Source: Anodontia alba | Taxonomy: Eukaryota; Mollusca; Bivalvia; Lucinida; Lucinidae | NCBI GenBank assembly: GCA_964016985.1 | Contig: OZ024830.1 | Span: 78,133,852-78,197,851, forward strand | Length of the DNA stretch: 64,000 nt | Direction: 5' to 3' | Shown here: positions 54,446-64,000 of the stretch, piece by piece | Numbering within the stretch: the stretch's first letter is position 1 | Layout of the letters: every line of letters starts with the position of its first letter | Notes under the pieces: generated by a model | Seen by the model: only the letters and a program-made list of their open reading frames with translations | Told to the model about the DNA's origin: nothing | Database searches by the model: none | Made by a program: the position numbers and the translations under genes

Positions 54446-55973
54446 CTGAAGAGCATTAAAAACACATCACATATTTTTTAAAAAATATTCCCCAGAAAAG
54501 ATTTATGAATACAAAAACAACGTTAGAAATATTGATTTGCTTCACCGACTTTCATTAGTCGCACCGAACCACCCCATAATGTCACCCGTTATGTCCCATG
54601 AGCTACCCGTGCACGAAATCAATTTGACCACTTTGTGCACGGACTATTGATTTTCATTGAATGGTCAATACATGAAGTGGACATCTGATATCGGGGCTTA
54701 AAAGTTTTGTGTGATTTTTTGTTCTTACGAATACCGTTTATCATGCCGAGGCTGAATCCCGATTCCAGGGGACAGATTATCGGACTCTTGCAAGCTAACG
54801 TCAGTCAGCGTCGGCTTGCTAGGCAGTTCAACGTTAGCCAGTCGGCGATTTCTCGTTTAAGTCGAAAGTTTGCAGTTACCGGGAGCACAAAGGACCGTCC
54901 TAGACCCGGGGCTCCGCGTGTAACTACTCGACGTCGGGATAATTTCATTAGGCAACGTCATTTACGTGATCGCTTCACAACCGCCGTTTCAACCGCTGCC
55001 GGTATGCGAGGACGTAGAGGGAGGAATATCAGTCGGTTCACAGTAAGCAGAAGACTAAAAGACTATGGAATTTGATGTCGCCGACCAGTAAAAGGACAGA
55101 TTCTGACTCGACGTCATCGTCAGCTGCGTGTTAGATGGGCCACGGACATGCTACGCGTTCGACGTCAAAACTGGAACAGGGTTGTCTTTTCCGATGAATC
55201 GCGGTTTACACTCAGCTTTGCTGATGGAAGACTCCGTGTTTATCGCCGAAGGCATGAACGCTTTGCAGACAGCTGTGTTCTTGAACGTGACCGATTTGGC
55301 GGTGGCAGCGTCATGGTGTGGGGAGCCATTAGTTCCGGTTTCCGTTCGGATCTGATTATCGTGTATGGAACACTCACGGCCCGTCGATACATTGACGAAA
55401 TTCTTGCCCCTGTCCTTGTTCCTCTTCTTCGATATCAGGTTGGGAATCAGCAGTTGACGTTCCAGCAAGATAACGCGAGAGCGCACTCGGCTAGGCTTAC
55501 GCAAGACCTTCTGAGGGCCCAAGGGGTGGATGTTATGGACTGGCCAGCGGTTTCACCAGACATGAACTGCATTGAACACATGTGGGATGAACTTGGTAGG
55601 AGACTACGTAAACGTCTGAACCAGCCAAATAACGTCGCCGAACTCGGCAGGGCTCTTCAGGAGGAGTGGCGTAACATCCCCATGGCAACTGTACGACGTC
55701 TAGTCGGATCAATGAGACGACGATTGCAAACTGTCATCCAAAATAACGGTGGTCACTGTCGTTACTGAAAAGTGTGACATTTCACGTCGATACCCTTGTT
55801 TCATCATGTGACGTTACCTTCTCAATCGGCTCCTTGTTTTTTCATTATTTTTTGTTGTGAGACATTGTCCGGATGCTAATCACTGTTTCAGAAAATATTC
55901 AATGAAATATATACCTCGATTGAGATGAAGATTGTTTTGATAAATTTAGTGATGCGTTATTTATGCTCTTCAG
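54446..55973 (+). mobile_element. Tc1-like element, 1528 bp, complete ends
   Basis: Inverted ends CTGAAGAGCATTAAAAACAC and (reverse complement) CTGAAGAGCATAAATAACGC match 22-23 of 25 bases. TA flanks at 54444-54445 and 55974-55975. The transposase region is distinctly GC-richer than the surrounding DNA. Confidence 0.93.
54743..55768 (+). pseudogene. Tc1-like transposase, DD34E, one in-frame stop
   Basis: The start used is the ATG at 54743 (MPRLNPDSRGQIIGLL), giving a 342-codon frame with a single TGA at 55073-55075 after KDYGI. The N-terminal region has two helix-turn-helix blocks (SQRRLARQFNVSQSAISRL; NISRFTVSRRLKDYG) with an arginine-rich spacer carrying a GRPR-hook-like RPRPGAPR. Catalytic residues are all present: VVFSDESRF, FQQDNARAH and SPDMNCIEHMWDEL, with 34 residues between the second Asp and the Glu. 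The stop is a plausible single-base change from CGA. Alternatively the downstream part from 55148 could be translated alone, without the DNA-binding half. Confidence 0.92.
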
Positions 55974-56156
55974 TATATAAGGAGAATCAATGGTAGTCTG
56001 TAGCCACTATATCTAGGGTTTGTAGAGATAATTAACTGGCCAAACAAAAGACTGAGTTTTATTATATTTAATTGCATGATCATTACAAATTTTTTAACTA
56101 AATATTTTGTAGAGAATAAAAATCTGATAAATAGATCATAGGATTAACAAATTTAA

Positions 56157-56360
56157 CCCTTAAATTGCTAACCACAACTTCTGCAGATGACATTTTGAAA
56201 TAGTTTTTTTTTAATTTTTCTGAGAAAATAATGCTTGGCATGTTATGTAAATTGTCTGGAAAGTAGATGATTTGCATGAAATGCCAAGTCTTGTTGTCTG
56301 AAGATTAACAAAATAATTTTAGAATATCGTCTGCTGCAAATTAGCTTAGCACTTTAGGGT
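56157..56360. repeat. Family F hairpin MITE
   Basis: TTAACCCTTAAATTGCTAAC-like start; ATGCTTGGCATGTTATGTAA arm; end TTAGCACTTTAGGGT. Confidence 0.65.
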
Positions 56361-56924
56361 GTAGGTATAAAAAATTATTTGACAAAACCTACAAAATGGC
56401 ATGTGCACCCAGCGAAAATTCAGATCATCTTGGGCATCTGCCCAGTCTGATCAGATTCTTTGCTGTCGGCATGAAGAAAGCTTGGTTCCTTAGCTACCCT
56501 TTGAGCACACAGTGAAGACTGATCAGACTAGATGGATGCCATTTTGTTGGTTTTGTCACGGGCCGGCACATTTACATATGTATTATGTTTAGTCAGTCAC
56601 AACAAGAAAACAAAATAAACAAAACAGTAACTGTGAGTAAATAAACTATGAATTGAGACATGTTGAAGGGTAAATACACTTGTATCCAGAATTGCTTGAA
56701 CAGCATACCCTATAACCAGACCCTGCTTACACATCCCAGGTGAACAGCACAGGCCCAGACCAGCCTGCAGATCCATGCAGTTTTGTCAGGCTTTGCTATT
56801 GATCTACAAGATGGGATCTTACAGACTTTAGGTATGTTTGTGGTAAGCTTTGAATACAGGCAGGCATGTACCTTCAGGCTGACATGGGGTATGAGTTGTA
56901 GTGCAACCGCCAACCGTAATAACC

Positions 56925-57190
56925 CTGTGTATAAGGCTGGAGCAAACAATGTAGACCTTGATCAGATGCTGCAGTGCGGCATCTGATCAAGGTCTACATT
57001 GTTTGTCTGGAAGTTTTTATTGAGCAGAATTTAGACAAATCAACAAGTAGTAAAACAGACGTTTTCAAACACTTATCCGGTAGATTTTAGACAAATTGAA
57101 AAGCCACTAAAGTAGACTTGTTCAAATTTTAGGACAAGTATGGTAAGAATTTAAGGTGTCAGGATATTTAGGGTAAATATCGAAAGGTAT
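56925..57190. repeat. Family D hairpin
   Basis: Perfect core CAAACAATGTAGACCTTGAT..ATCAAGGTCTACATTGTTTG; right arm GGACAAGTATGGTAAGAATT, GATATTTAGGGTAAATATCG. Confidence 0.75.
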
Positions 57191-57199
57191 GTACGTTTT

Positions 57200-58290
57200 C
57201 AGCATTTGGATTGGTTTTTACCCTCAGCATGCTGGTTTTCAAAAGATAACGACTTAAAATACAAAATTAGACTTAATACAAAATGAGACTTTAAAAGATA
57301 GAATTCTTTAATGTTAAAATTAACACTGAGCTTGAAATAACAACAAAGAAAATTTTAATTGAGCACTAGGAATGAAACTAGAATAAAAACACAAGCTGCC
57401 TTGCAACTGAGAGGGGAGTTGATCATTCGACCAGTCCGGTTTTGTTGCTGTTTAATTGGCTATTAATTACTCCAGTATGTAGTTTTCAGCCAATGTAAGC
57501 CATCAAAACAAAATACTGGTTCCAAGCTTTTCATATGAAAGATGAAGGTTGGAAACCAGCACTGACTAGTAGATCCAAGTAAGTGGAGGATCCACAATGA
57601 ACTACTGAGATTTGATTGGGTGAGATTTTATTAGGGTGTAAAAACATCATGTAGAGGCTCTACTCTGGGGAAAAAAACAACTTAAGATATATTTATAATT
57701 CTAAACCATACTGGAGCTAGAACATTACACTCTGAGTATATCTTTTTTCAGCAACCATATAGCAGTAAACGTTAAGTACATATAACTTCCACTATCAGTT
57801 GAACATTTTCATTGGCACTTAAAAACTTAACTGGGTAAACATTTCAACAGAATTGGTGATATTTTTCTTAAGGTAAATAGTATTTGACATGTTATGCATG
57901 AAATGTCAAGCCAAATATTCTGTAGATACAGAGTAAAGTATTATCATTATGGTTCTGAGTGTGTAAATGATTAAACTACTTTCCAATTAAACTACTGAAC
58001 TAATTATAGACTACAACAGTCTCATGACAAATGTAATAATAAATAACTTGTGTAAAGGGTTACTACTTAAAGGGATAATTTAGGTGTTAATTATACCAGG
58101 TGTCCAAATGTTCAAATGTCTAATTTTATCATTGCACAGATCCATCAAATTCACAGAATTTTGGAAAAGAAGTGCAAAACTTCAACTTTATTTCTTGTAT
58201 CATGATTGTAATCAGTGTATCTGATCAATAGAATTATCGAAGAAGGAGTAAAAAAGAGAGAGAAAAAAAAAACTCAAAGCTTCCTAGCTT
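57200..58290. other. Intergenic stretch, nothing assigned
   Basis: AT-rich with no coding frame or recognisable element; one weak family F-type remnant near 57840-57915 (TGACATGTTATGCATGAAAT). Confidence 0.45.
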
Positions 58291-58299
58291 TTGGGCAGA

Positions 58300-58445
58300 G
58301 CTCTAGATAAGAGGGATATCTAATCAAATATTTTTCTTACTTCTCCAAAAAAAGAAATGTTGTGGGTACATCTCAGTGAGTTCCACAACAAGTTCTTGTG
58401 AAATAAGAAAAATATCAGTAGTTTTTTGGTTAAAAAGCACATTAG
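58300..58445. repeat. Family A2 hairpin, shortened
   Basis: GAGCTCTAGATAAGAGGGAT; ATTTTTCTTACTTCTCC and GTGAAATAAGAAAAATATCA as inverted arms; core mostly lost. Confidence 0.65.
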
Positions 58446-58671
58446 AACCCTGCTTATAGGCAGTGAGCCACTTAGAAAACTTCAGGCACCTGATGGCCCT
58501 GAAGAATTTAATACTTCTGGTTGTTATAACAATTGTACAACCAGACCATAAAAAGCTCAAATGCAAAAAAAATGCCCTTTTTATGTGTGATATGCACAAC
58601 ACAAAACATATCTTGGCAAAGACTTTTGGGCAGTTTTAGACTTAAACAATGCATGAACACTTCTGATTATG

Positions 58672-58887
58672 GTAAATATCCTAAAATTTCATACACAATC
58701 ATTTCTGACAAAAATGCATTATGCAAACCATGTGAATCCAGATCTGACTGCCTCTGAAGAAGCATTCAGATCATGGTCTACACTGTTTGCCATTCTGGCA
58801 AGTCTTTTGCGAAAGAAGGCATAAAAAATAAATATTTCAGCAAAACAGTATTGAATAAAATGTTCGAAATTTTAGGACATTTACCGC
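58672..58887. repeat. Family E hairpin MITE
   Basis: GGTAAATATCCTAAAATTTC to GAAATTTTAGGACATTTACC; core AATCCAGATCTGACTGCCTC. Confidence 0.75.
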
Positions 58888-58969
58888 ATAGCAGGCAGAG
58901 ATACCAGTAATCTAGGCGCCTTTGTACATTATGTATAAGTGTCTGGATGGGGATACTGCAAAGTATACA

Positions 58970-59113
58970 TATCTCCAGATAGGAGGAATATCAGTATATA
59001 TGTTTTTCTTATTTCTCCATGGAAACATATATTGTAGGTACTCATTAGAAATGCCTCAGTGAGGCATTTCTAATGAGCACCCACAACTTATGTTTTTGCA
59101 AATATCAATACGA
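58970..59113. repeat. Family A2 hairpin
   Basis: CTTATTTCTCCATGGAAACA, core GTACTCATTAGAAATGCCTC..AGGCATTTCTAATGAGCACC. Lies just past the poly(A) signal of the minus-strand gene. Confidence 0.7.
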
Positions 59114-59189
59114 TGTTGTATTTTGCTCAGGTATGTCCCATCTAGCTGTGATTTTTTTTTTACTGGGATAAAAATTATAGTTTTTGCAC

Positions 59190-59195
59190 TTTATT
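59190..59195 (-). terminator. Poly(A) signal AATAAA of the minus-strand gene
   Basis: AATAAA on the minus strand, 24 bases after the TAG stop, with T-rich sequence further downstream. The 3' UTR would be very short. A family A2 hairpin lies just beyond at 58970-59113. Confidence 0.65.
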
Positions 59196-59218
59196 TCTTC
59201 ATTTAAGCTCTTAATGAT

Positions 59219-59614
59219 CTAGTAATAGTCTTCAAAAGGCATATATCCGTGTTTGTTGTGTTGGTGAGTAACACCATAGGTCGGTTCTCGTTGCATCGGC
59301 CCAAATACAGAGTATACTGGTCGTCTGTAAGTTGATGTCATATAGTTTGAAAATGGATATAATTTCTCATCTTTAGGGATAGAAAGACGGTTCATTCCCC
59401 TGGCACGCTGTACCTCTGCTGGTGGCCGACCTTGCGGTGAGAATTTTGGATTAACTGGCCAGTCTTTGCCAGCTTTGTCCCAAGTCTTGACAGCAGATGT
59501 ACCAAGATTGTACATCCATGGCTGTGAACATGGCTCATGTCTGTCCGCAATCTTTGGTAATTCTTCTCGTCTTAAGGTAGGATACCCAGAATCATACCAC
59601 TTGTCTGTCCAATG
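59219..59614 (-). CDS. Unrecognised gene, last coding exon (131 codons plus stop)
   Basis: On the minus strand the acceptor TTTTTTTTCCAG precedes 59614 and a TAG stop lies at 59219-59221. The product is rich in Pro, Tyr, Trp and Arg, with short motifs such as HWTDKWYDSGYPTL, SQPWMYNLG and YRRPVYSVFGPMQ and an aromatic end EDYY. There is no predicted membrane segment and no enzyme motif. This composition resembles small axonemal/sperm microtubule-associated proteins, but I cannot name a family. Support as a real exon: open throughout, in phase with the exon at 63686-63737, and followed by a canonical poly(A) signal. Confidence 0.8.
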   Translation of the reverse strand, partial: HWTDKWYDSGYPTLRREELPKIADRHEPCSQPWMYNLGTSAVKTWDKAGKDWPVNPKFSPQGRPPAEVQRARGMNRLSIPKDEKLYPFSNYMTSTYRRPVYSVFGPMQREPTYGVTHQHNKHGYMPFEDYY

Positions 59615-59687
59615 CTGGAAAAAAAAGAACACTGTATTTACCCAAAGTATTCTGACTGGCATACAGCTCTAAATAAGGTGCTTTTTT

Positions 59688-59917
59688 AAATTTGCTGGTA
59701 CAGTAAATAATAAAAGAAATTCAAATACTTTATTTATAGTTAATGCTTTTGTGGCCTAAATTTTGATTTGCAGTTGTTGTTTTTTTAAAATACTTTATGG
59801 AAAGGCGCAAACTGCATCTTCTCCTAGAAGCAGTCTGATCTGGGTGCACTGTTTGGATATGCCATTTTGTCAGAAACTTTGAAAGTACAAAATTTTAGGA
59901 CACTTACTGTACTTTGG
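59688..59917. repeat. Family E hairpin, diverged
   Basis: CTTTTGTGGCCTAAATTTTG, GCAGTCTGATCTGGGTGCAC, ACAAAATTTTAGGACACTTA. Confidence 0.6.
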
Positions 59918-59919
59918 AC

Positions 59920-60690
59920 TGAAAGACAATTGCACGGCCCATCAATGTTGGGCGATAAGGCCAATTTTGGTTAGTGCTCTATAATCAAGCTGACTTTGTA
60001 TCAGTTTTGAAGAAACATCTAGTTATTGGTCAATTCTTTCGGTCTCATTTTTGATTGGTCGAAATTGTTCATTGGTGTTTCATTAAAGCGGTTGGCTTTT
60101 TCATGAAGCTAAGCAACTGAGAACGCGGTTAGTAGCTGGATGGATGGCCGCGGTGCTTGACTTCGTGGAAGACCCAACAAACCATAGGCACTCGACGGAA
60201 TATTTGTGTTACTTTTTGTTGTTGTTTTTTTTTTTTTTACAGATTATTAGATCTGGAAATATCATCTAGCTCACTGTCAAGTTTCAGTTCGACTGGTTGC
60301 GAAATAACAAAGATGTAAAACATCATATACCTATAGTGTTTTATTGTCTATGGGAGTGACATTTTGCAAATAATTTATTTCATAACCGATCGACTTGAAA
60401 TTTGAAAGAAAAGTAATGATAAGCTATCATTTTATAATATGTAAAAAAAAAGCACAAATATACAGTCATGTGCCTGTGGGCAAACACTACAGAAAGACTA
60501 TATAGGCCATGCATAGCTGCAAAAAATGGTTTTAAAGAATAACCACAACTAATTTTTTGGTGTGGATAAATACTCTATCAAGAAAGAAAAAAGTTCTTAT
60601 CTCCTTCAGCACTGAGTACAGTGACAACAACTGGGGAACTCTGCAGCATCAGTTCCTTTTTTGATGAAGCCTACTATTTTCACCTTAAGT
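59920..60690. other. Intron of the minus-strand gene, nothing assigned
   Basis: No exon-like frame or repeat end recognised; one poly(T) run near 60223-60238. Confidence 0.45.
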
Positions 60691-60860
60691 ATGGTATTTA
60701 GACTGTCAAACTTGAAAAAAAGATGTAAACCTTGACAGATGCAGCATCAGCTCAGGGTCTACTCTGTTTGCCATTCAACCACCATTTTAGATACATCAAG
60801 AAAGACAAGTATGGTGTCTGAATATCTATGGTTATTACCATATGGGATAAATATCATGAC
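60690..60860. repeat. Family D half copy
   Basis: GACAGATGCAGCATCAGCTC, GGGTCTACTCTGTTTGCCAT, GAATATCTATGGTTATTACC. Confidence 0.55.
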
Positions 60861-61139
60861 TGTTTTCAACAAAACATTATTTTATTGCTTATATAAATAT
60901 ATAAGTTGGTTTAAACAATATTTTATTTCAAGCTTGTATACATTAACAACATATTTATAATAAGATTTGGCATAAGGATCTGACAGTAAGCCGCATGACT
61001 TATAAAGGTCATCTCCTGAAAGCCATCATATAAGTTGCATCATGAGAGAAGGTTTATAATTAAGTCCCCCCACTCGCCCCCGCCCCTCCCCCACCCCCCC
61101 CCACCTGCCCACCCCACTACCAAAGGGGAGAGGGTGAGG

Positions 61140-63360
61140 GTACATATTGTTTTTGGGATGGATCCTATTGGTGTCGACATCAGCGTAAACTTCTTGTCCG
61201 CTCTGTAACTTGACTACCCTTTGGAATATTTTGATGATACTAGGTAGAAATGTAGATCAGGGCGAGATGACGTGTCACATACAAGATTGACACAACTCTG
61301 GCTTTCTTACTTTTGGAGTTATCATCTTTTGTTTTATTTGAAAAAGAATTTGTGTCCGCTCTGTAACTGGAATACCCTTTGGAATATTTCAATGGTACTT
61401 GGTAGAAATGTAGAACAGGCCCAGATGACATGTCACATACAAGAATGACAACTCTGCCTTTCTTACTTTTGGTGTTATCTCCCATTGTTATATTTGACAG
61501 TGATAATCCATTAATTTCATGTCCGCTCTGTAAGTCAAAGACCCTTTGGAATATTTTTATGATACTTGGTAGAAATGTACAAACAGGACCAGACCACATG
61601 TCATGTACAAGAATGACAACTCTGTCTTTCTTACTTTTGGCATTATCTCCCTTTGTTTTATATGACAGTGGTTATGCATTGATTTTGTGTCCGCTCTGTT
61701 AGTCAAAGACCCTTTGGAATATTTTTATGATACTTGGTAGAAATGTAGAACAGGACCAGAAGACATGCCTCGTACAAGAATGACAACTCTGGCTTTTTTT
61801 ACTTTTGGAGTTATCTCTGTTTGTTTTGTCTGAAACAGATTTCTTGTCTGCTCTGTAACTGGAATATCCTTCAGAATATTTTGATGGTACCTGGTAGAAA
61901 TGTAGAACAGGACAAGATGACATGTTGCTACAAAAATGACAACTCTGCCTTTCTTACTTCTGGTGTTATCTCCTTTTTTTTTTGTTATATTTGACAATGA
62001 TTATGCATTGATTTCATGTCTGCTCTGTAACTCAAATACCCTTTAGAATATTTTGATGGTACTTGGTAGAAATGTAATACAGGACAAGACGACGTATTGG
62101 GTACAAGAATGACAACTCTGCCTTTTTTACTTTTGGCATTATCTCATATATATATATATCATATCATAATAGGATTTTTGATTAACGTGCAGGTACAGGG
62201 GCAACCCACACCAGTGGGCCCCCTTCCAGACAGCTGGCTTGCTGCATGCATAGCAGATCTCACACCAGATCTCCAGGTATGTCTATCATGAGGGTTGATG
62301 GCCGAGAGCTTCCACTCTCTGCAATCCCTCTCTGTCAGCTGTTTCCATGTCATCTTGGGCCTCCCAGGCCCACGCTTTCCATCAACCTGTATGTCAAAGG
62401 CTGTCTTGACTGCACCATTGGAGTGTTCCACATGTCCATACCATCGGAGTCTTCTCTCCTTCAGAATGAGGTCCAGATCCTCAATGCCAAGCCGCACAAG
62501 TAGCTCATTGGACCTGGTGGTGACATGTCTTGCGGTCTGACATTGCAGATCTGTCTGATCATTGCCCTGTCATTTCGCTGCAGATGCTGGAGGTTTGGCT
62601 TTGTCAATGGCCAAGTCTCGCTGGCATGGAGCATTGCGCTCCACACACAAGAGCTGTACATATGGCCACGGCTCCCTTTGTCATATTTGACAGTGATTAT
62701 GCTTTGCGCTCTGTAAGTCAAATACCCTTCAGAAAGTTTTGATGATACTTGGTAGAAATGCAGAACAGGACAAGACGACACATCATATACAAGAGTGACA
62801 ATGCTGGCTTTCTTTCTTTTGGAGTTTCTTAAAAGAGTGACAATGCTGGCTTCCTTTCTATTGGAGTTTCTTGCCCTTTGTTTTGTTTTTGAAACTGATT
62901 TCATGTCAGCTCTGCAACTCAAATACCCTTCGGAATACTATGATGGTATTTGGTAGAAATGTAGAACAGGATGAGATGACGTCTCGCGTAAAAGAATGAA
63001 AACTCTGCCTTTCTTATTTTTGGCATTATCTACCTTTGTTATATTTGACATTGATTATGTATTGATTTCGTGTCTGCTTTGTAAGTGGAACACCCTTTGG
63101 AATATTTTGATGATACTTGGTAGTAATGAAGAACAGGACCAGACGAAATGTCATATACAAGAATGACAACTTTGGCTTTTTTTACTTTTGGAGTTATCTC
63201 CCCTTCTTGTGTTTGAATTTCTTGTCTCTGCTCTGTAACACGAATACCCTTCGGAATATTTTGATGATACTTGGTAGAAATGTAGAACAGGACGAGATGA
63301 CGTGTTGTGTACAAGAATGACAACTCCGGCAAGATTGGGGTGGGAGGCCATTTGTTTTTT
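61140..63360 (+). mobile_element. Tandem-array element, about 10 units of ~165 bp, interrupted by a LINE
   Basis: Units carry TGATACTTGGTAGAAATGTA, GAACAGGAC.AGATGAC, CAAGAATGACAACTCTGCC, TTACTTTTGG.TTATCTCC and GTCCGCTCTGTAA. Left boundary near GGGTACATATTGTTTTTGGG, after a C-rich tract (61068-61110). Right boundary near GGCCATTTGTTTTTTG and TTTTCTAGTTTTAACAATGA. The ends resemble those of the 7104-8706 array. Confidence 0.7.
62146..62678 (-). pseudogene. Non-LTR retrotransposon (LINE) 3' fragment, reverse transcriptase C-terminus
   Basis: On the minus strand, ASETWPLTKPNLQHLQRNDR and MIRQIC lie upstream, then after a frameshift near 62540 come ELLVRLGIEDLDLILKERRL, RWYGHVEHS and GKRGPGRPKMTW. 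These are typical of the C-terminal end of LINE reverse transcriptases. It is 5' truncated, and its 3' end carries a TATATA-type microsatellite (62146-62165). It splits an array unit. Confidence 0.88.
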
Positions 63361-63467
63361 GTTTTTTTTCTAAAAAACCTTTTCTAGTTTTAACAATGAA
63401 ACGCTCCTGCTTTAACAAGAATGTACAGTCTGGTTTGGGCATGTACTTTGCAGTTCTTGTATACCTT

Positions 63468-63641
63468 AAGCACATCTCCAGAAAATGGGTATAAATTTTT
63501 TTTTTTCTTATTTTCCATGAAAACGTTGTGGGTACTCATTAAAAGTGCCTTGAGGCACTTCTAATTAGAACCCACATTTTCTTGGAAAAAGAAAAAAAAA
63601 ATGCCAATATTTTCTGGTTATAAAAAGCACATCTGGAGCTT
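63468..63641. repeat. Family A2 hairpin
   Basis: TCTTATTTTCCATGAAAACG, GTGGGTACTCATTAAAAGTG..AGGCACTTCTAATTAGAACC; end GCACATCTGGAGCT. Lies 45 bases from the donor of the minus-strand penultimate exon. Confidence 0.72.
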
Positions 63642-63685
63642 TGCCATAAATCATTTCGTAAGTTGTATAATGTATAAAATCATAC

Positions 63686-63737
63686 CTGGTATGACTCCCT
63701 TCCAACTTTTGCTGTGAATTTTTCTGGTCTCTCAAAC
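63686..63737 (-). CDS. Unrecognised gene, penultimate coding exon
   Basis: On the minus strand the acceptor TTTTTTTTCAG precedes 63737 and the donor CAG/GTATGA follows 63686. One base completes a codon, then 17 codons read FERPEKFTAKVGRESYQ and join in phase 0 to HWTDKW of the next exon. The joined sequence is open and of matching composition. The gene continues to the right beyond the window. Confidence 0.72.
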
Positions 63738-63869
63738 CTGAAAAAAAAATGAATGGAAGCCACATCATTGGAATGGCAGTTAAAGAAGTGAAGAAAGCTT
63801 CAAAACTAATCAAAATTATTGAGTTACAATGTTAATTTGAACAGGTCTCAGATTAGGCTGTACTATGCA

Positions 63870-64000
63870 GTCTTTAGGCCCTCCCAGTGGGGGATGGAGG
63901 GGGGTATCTGTTCCCTTGTTCCCCTGAAATATTTCAGCATTTTCCCTTGTTCCCCAAAATCAAAATACATTTTCTATGTTCCATTGTTCCCCTGAAATAT
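63870..64000. repeat. Start of a short-repeat region cut by the window edge
   Basis: TTGTTCCCCTGAAATAT occurs twice (near 63915 and 63984), with TTCCCTTGTTCCCC between. Confidence 0.5.

Noticed and set aside
55151..55522. Minus-strand frame of 123 codons
   Set aside because: Antisense shadow of the Tc1-like transposase.
61240..63332. Several minus- and plus-strand frames with repeated peptide text
   Set aside because: They are translations of the tandem array units; only the LINE-derived frames inside 62146-62678 have real similarity.

Overview
This is animal nuclear DNA. It has GT-AG introns, about 2.5 kb of interrupted coding sequence in roughly 43 kb, and a very dense load of small palindromic DNA transposons, tRNA-headed SINEs and tandem-array elements. 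The repeat style (hairpin MITEs, Helitron-like elements with ~150-170 bp arrays, low GC) fits a bivalve mollusc, perhaps a venerid clam. That is inference; no sequence search was possible.

Gene 1 (+ strand, 1334-43367) is the 3' part of SMG6 (EST1A), the PIN-domain endonuclease of nonsense-mediated mRNA decay. I place 17 coding exons. Their phases agree at every junction, and together they give 831 codons plus a stop. The fragment covers the 14-3-3-like/TPR and helical region (exons 2-11), an acidic/charged linker (exons 12-13) and the C-terminal PIN nuclease (exons 14-17) with its acidic active-site residues. The N-terminal part lies upstream of the window.

Gene 2 (- strand, 59190 to beyond 63737) shows its last two coding exons and a canonical poly(A) signal 24 bases after the stop. 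I do not recognise the protein.

Everything else is repeats. (1) Class II elements with intact ends: a full-length mariner (16174-17513) whose first catalytic Asp reads Tyr, an internally deleted second mariner (13565-14185), a Tc1-like element with one in-frame stop (54446-55973), three pogo/Tigger-like elements, and two hAT-like elements, one with a BED-finger remnant. (2) At least six MITE/hairpin families (called A, A2, B, C, D, E, F and L below), many nested in one another. (3) Tandem-array elements with ~140-170 bp units (7104-8706, 18600-19165, 29830-31830, 38495-38845, 40735-42265, 61140-63360) and one with ~355 bp units (51300-52510). (4) tRNA-headed SINEs of three types and one non-LTR retrotransposon 3' fragment (62146-62678). 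(5) A minisatellite that appears to have grown out of the exon 1/intron 1 boundary of SMG6.

I find no operon, CRISPR array, rRNA, functional tRNA or multi-gene system. The unusual content is in how the repeats interact with the host gene and with each other: amplification of a splice junction, arrays abutting a splice acceptor, a nuclear-receptor half-site array inside an intron, hairpin cores exchanged between MITE families, and layered insertions that give a relative age order.
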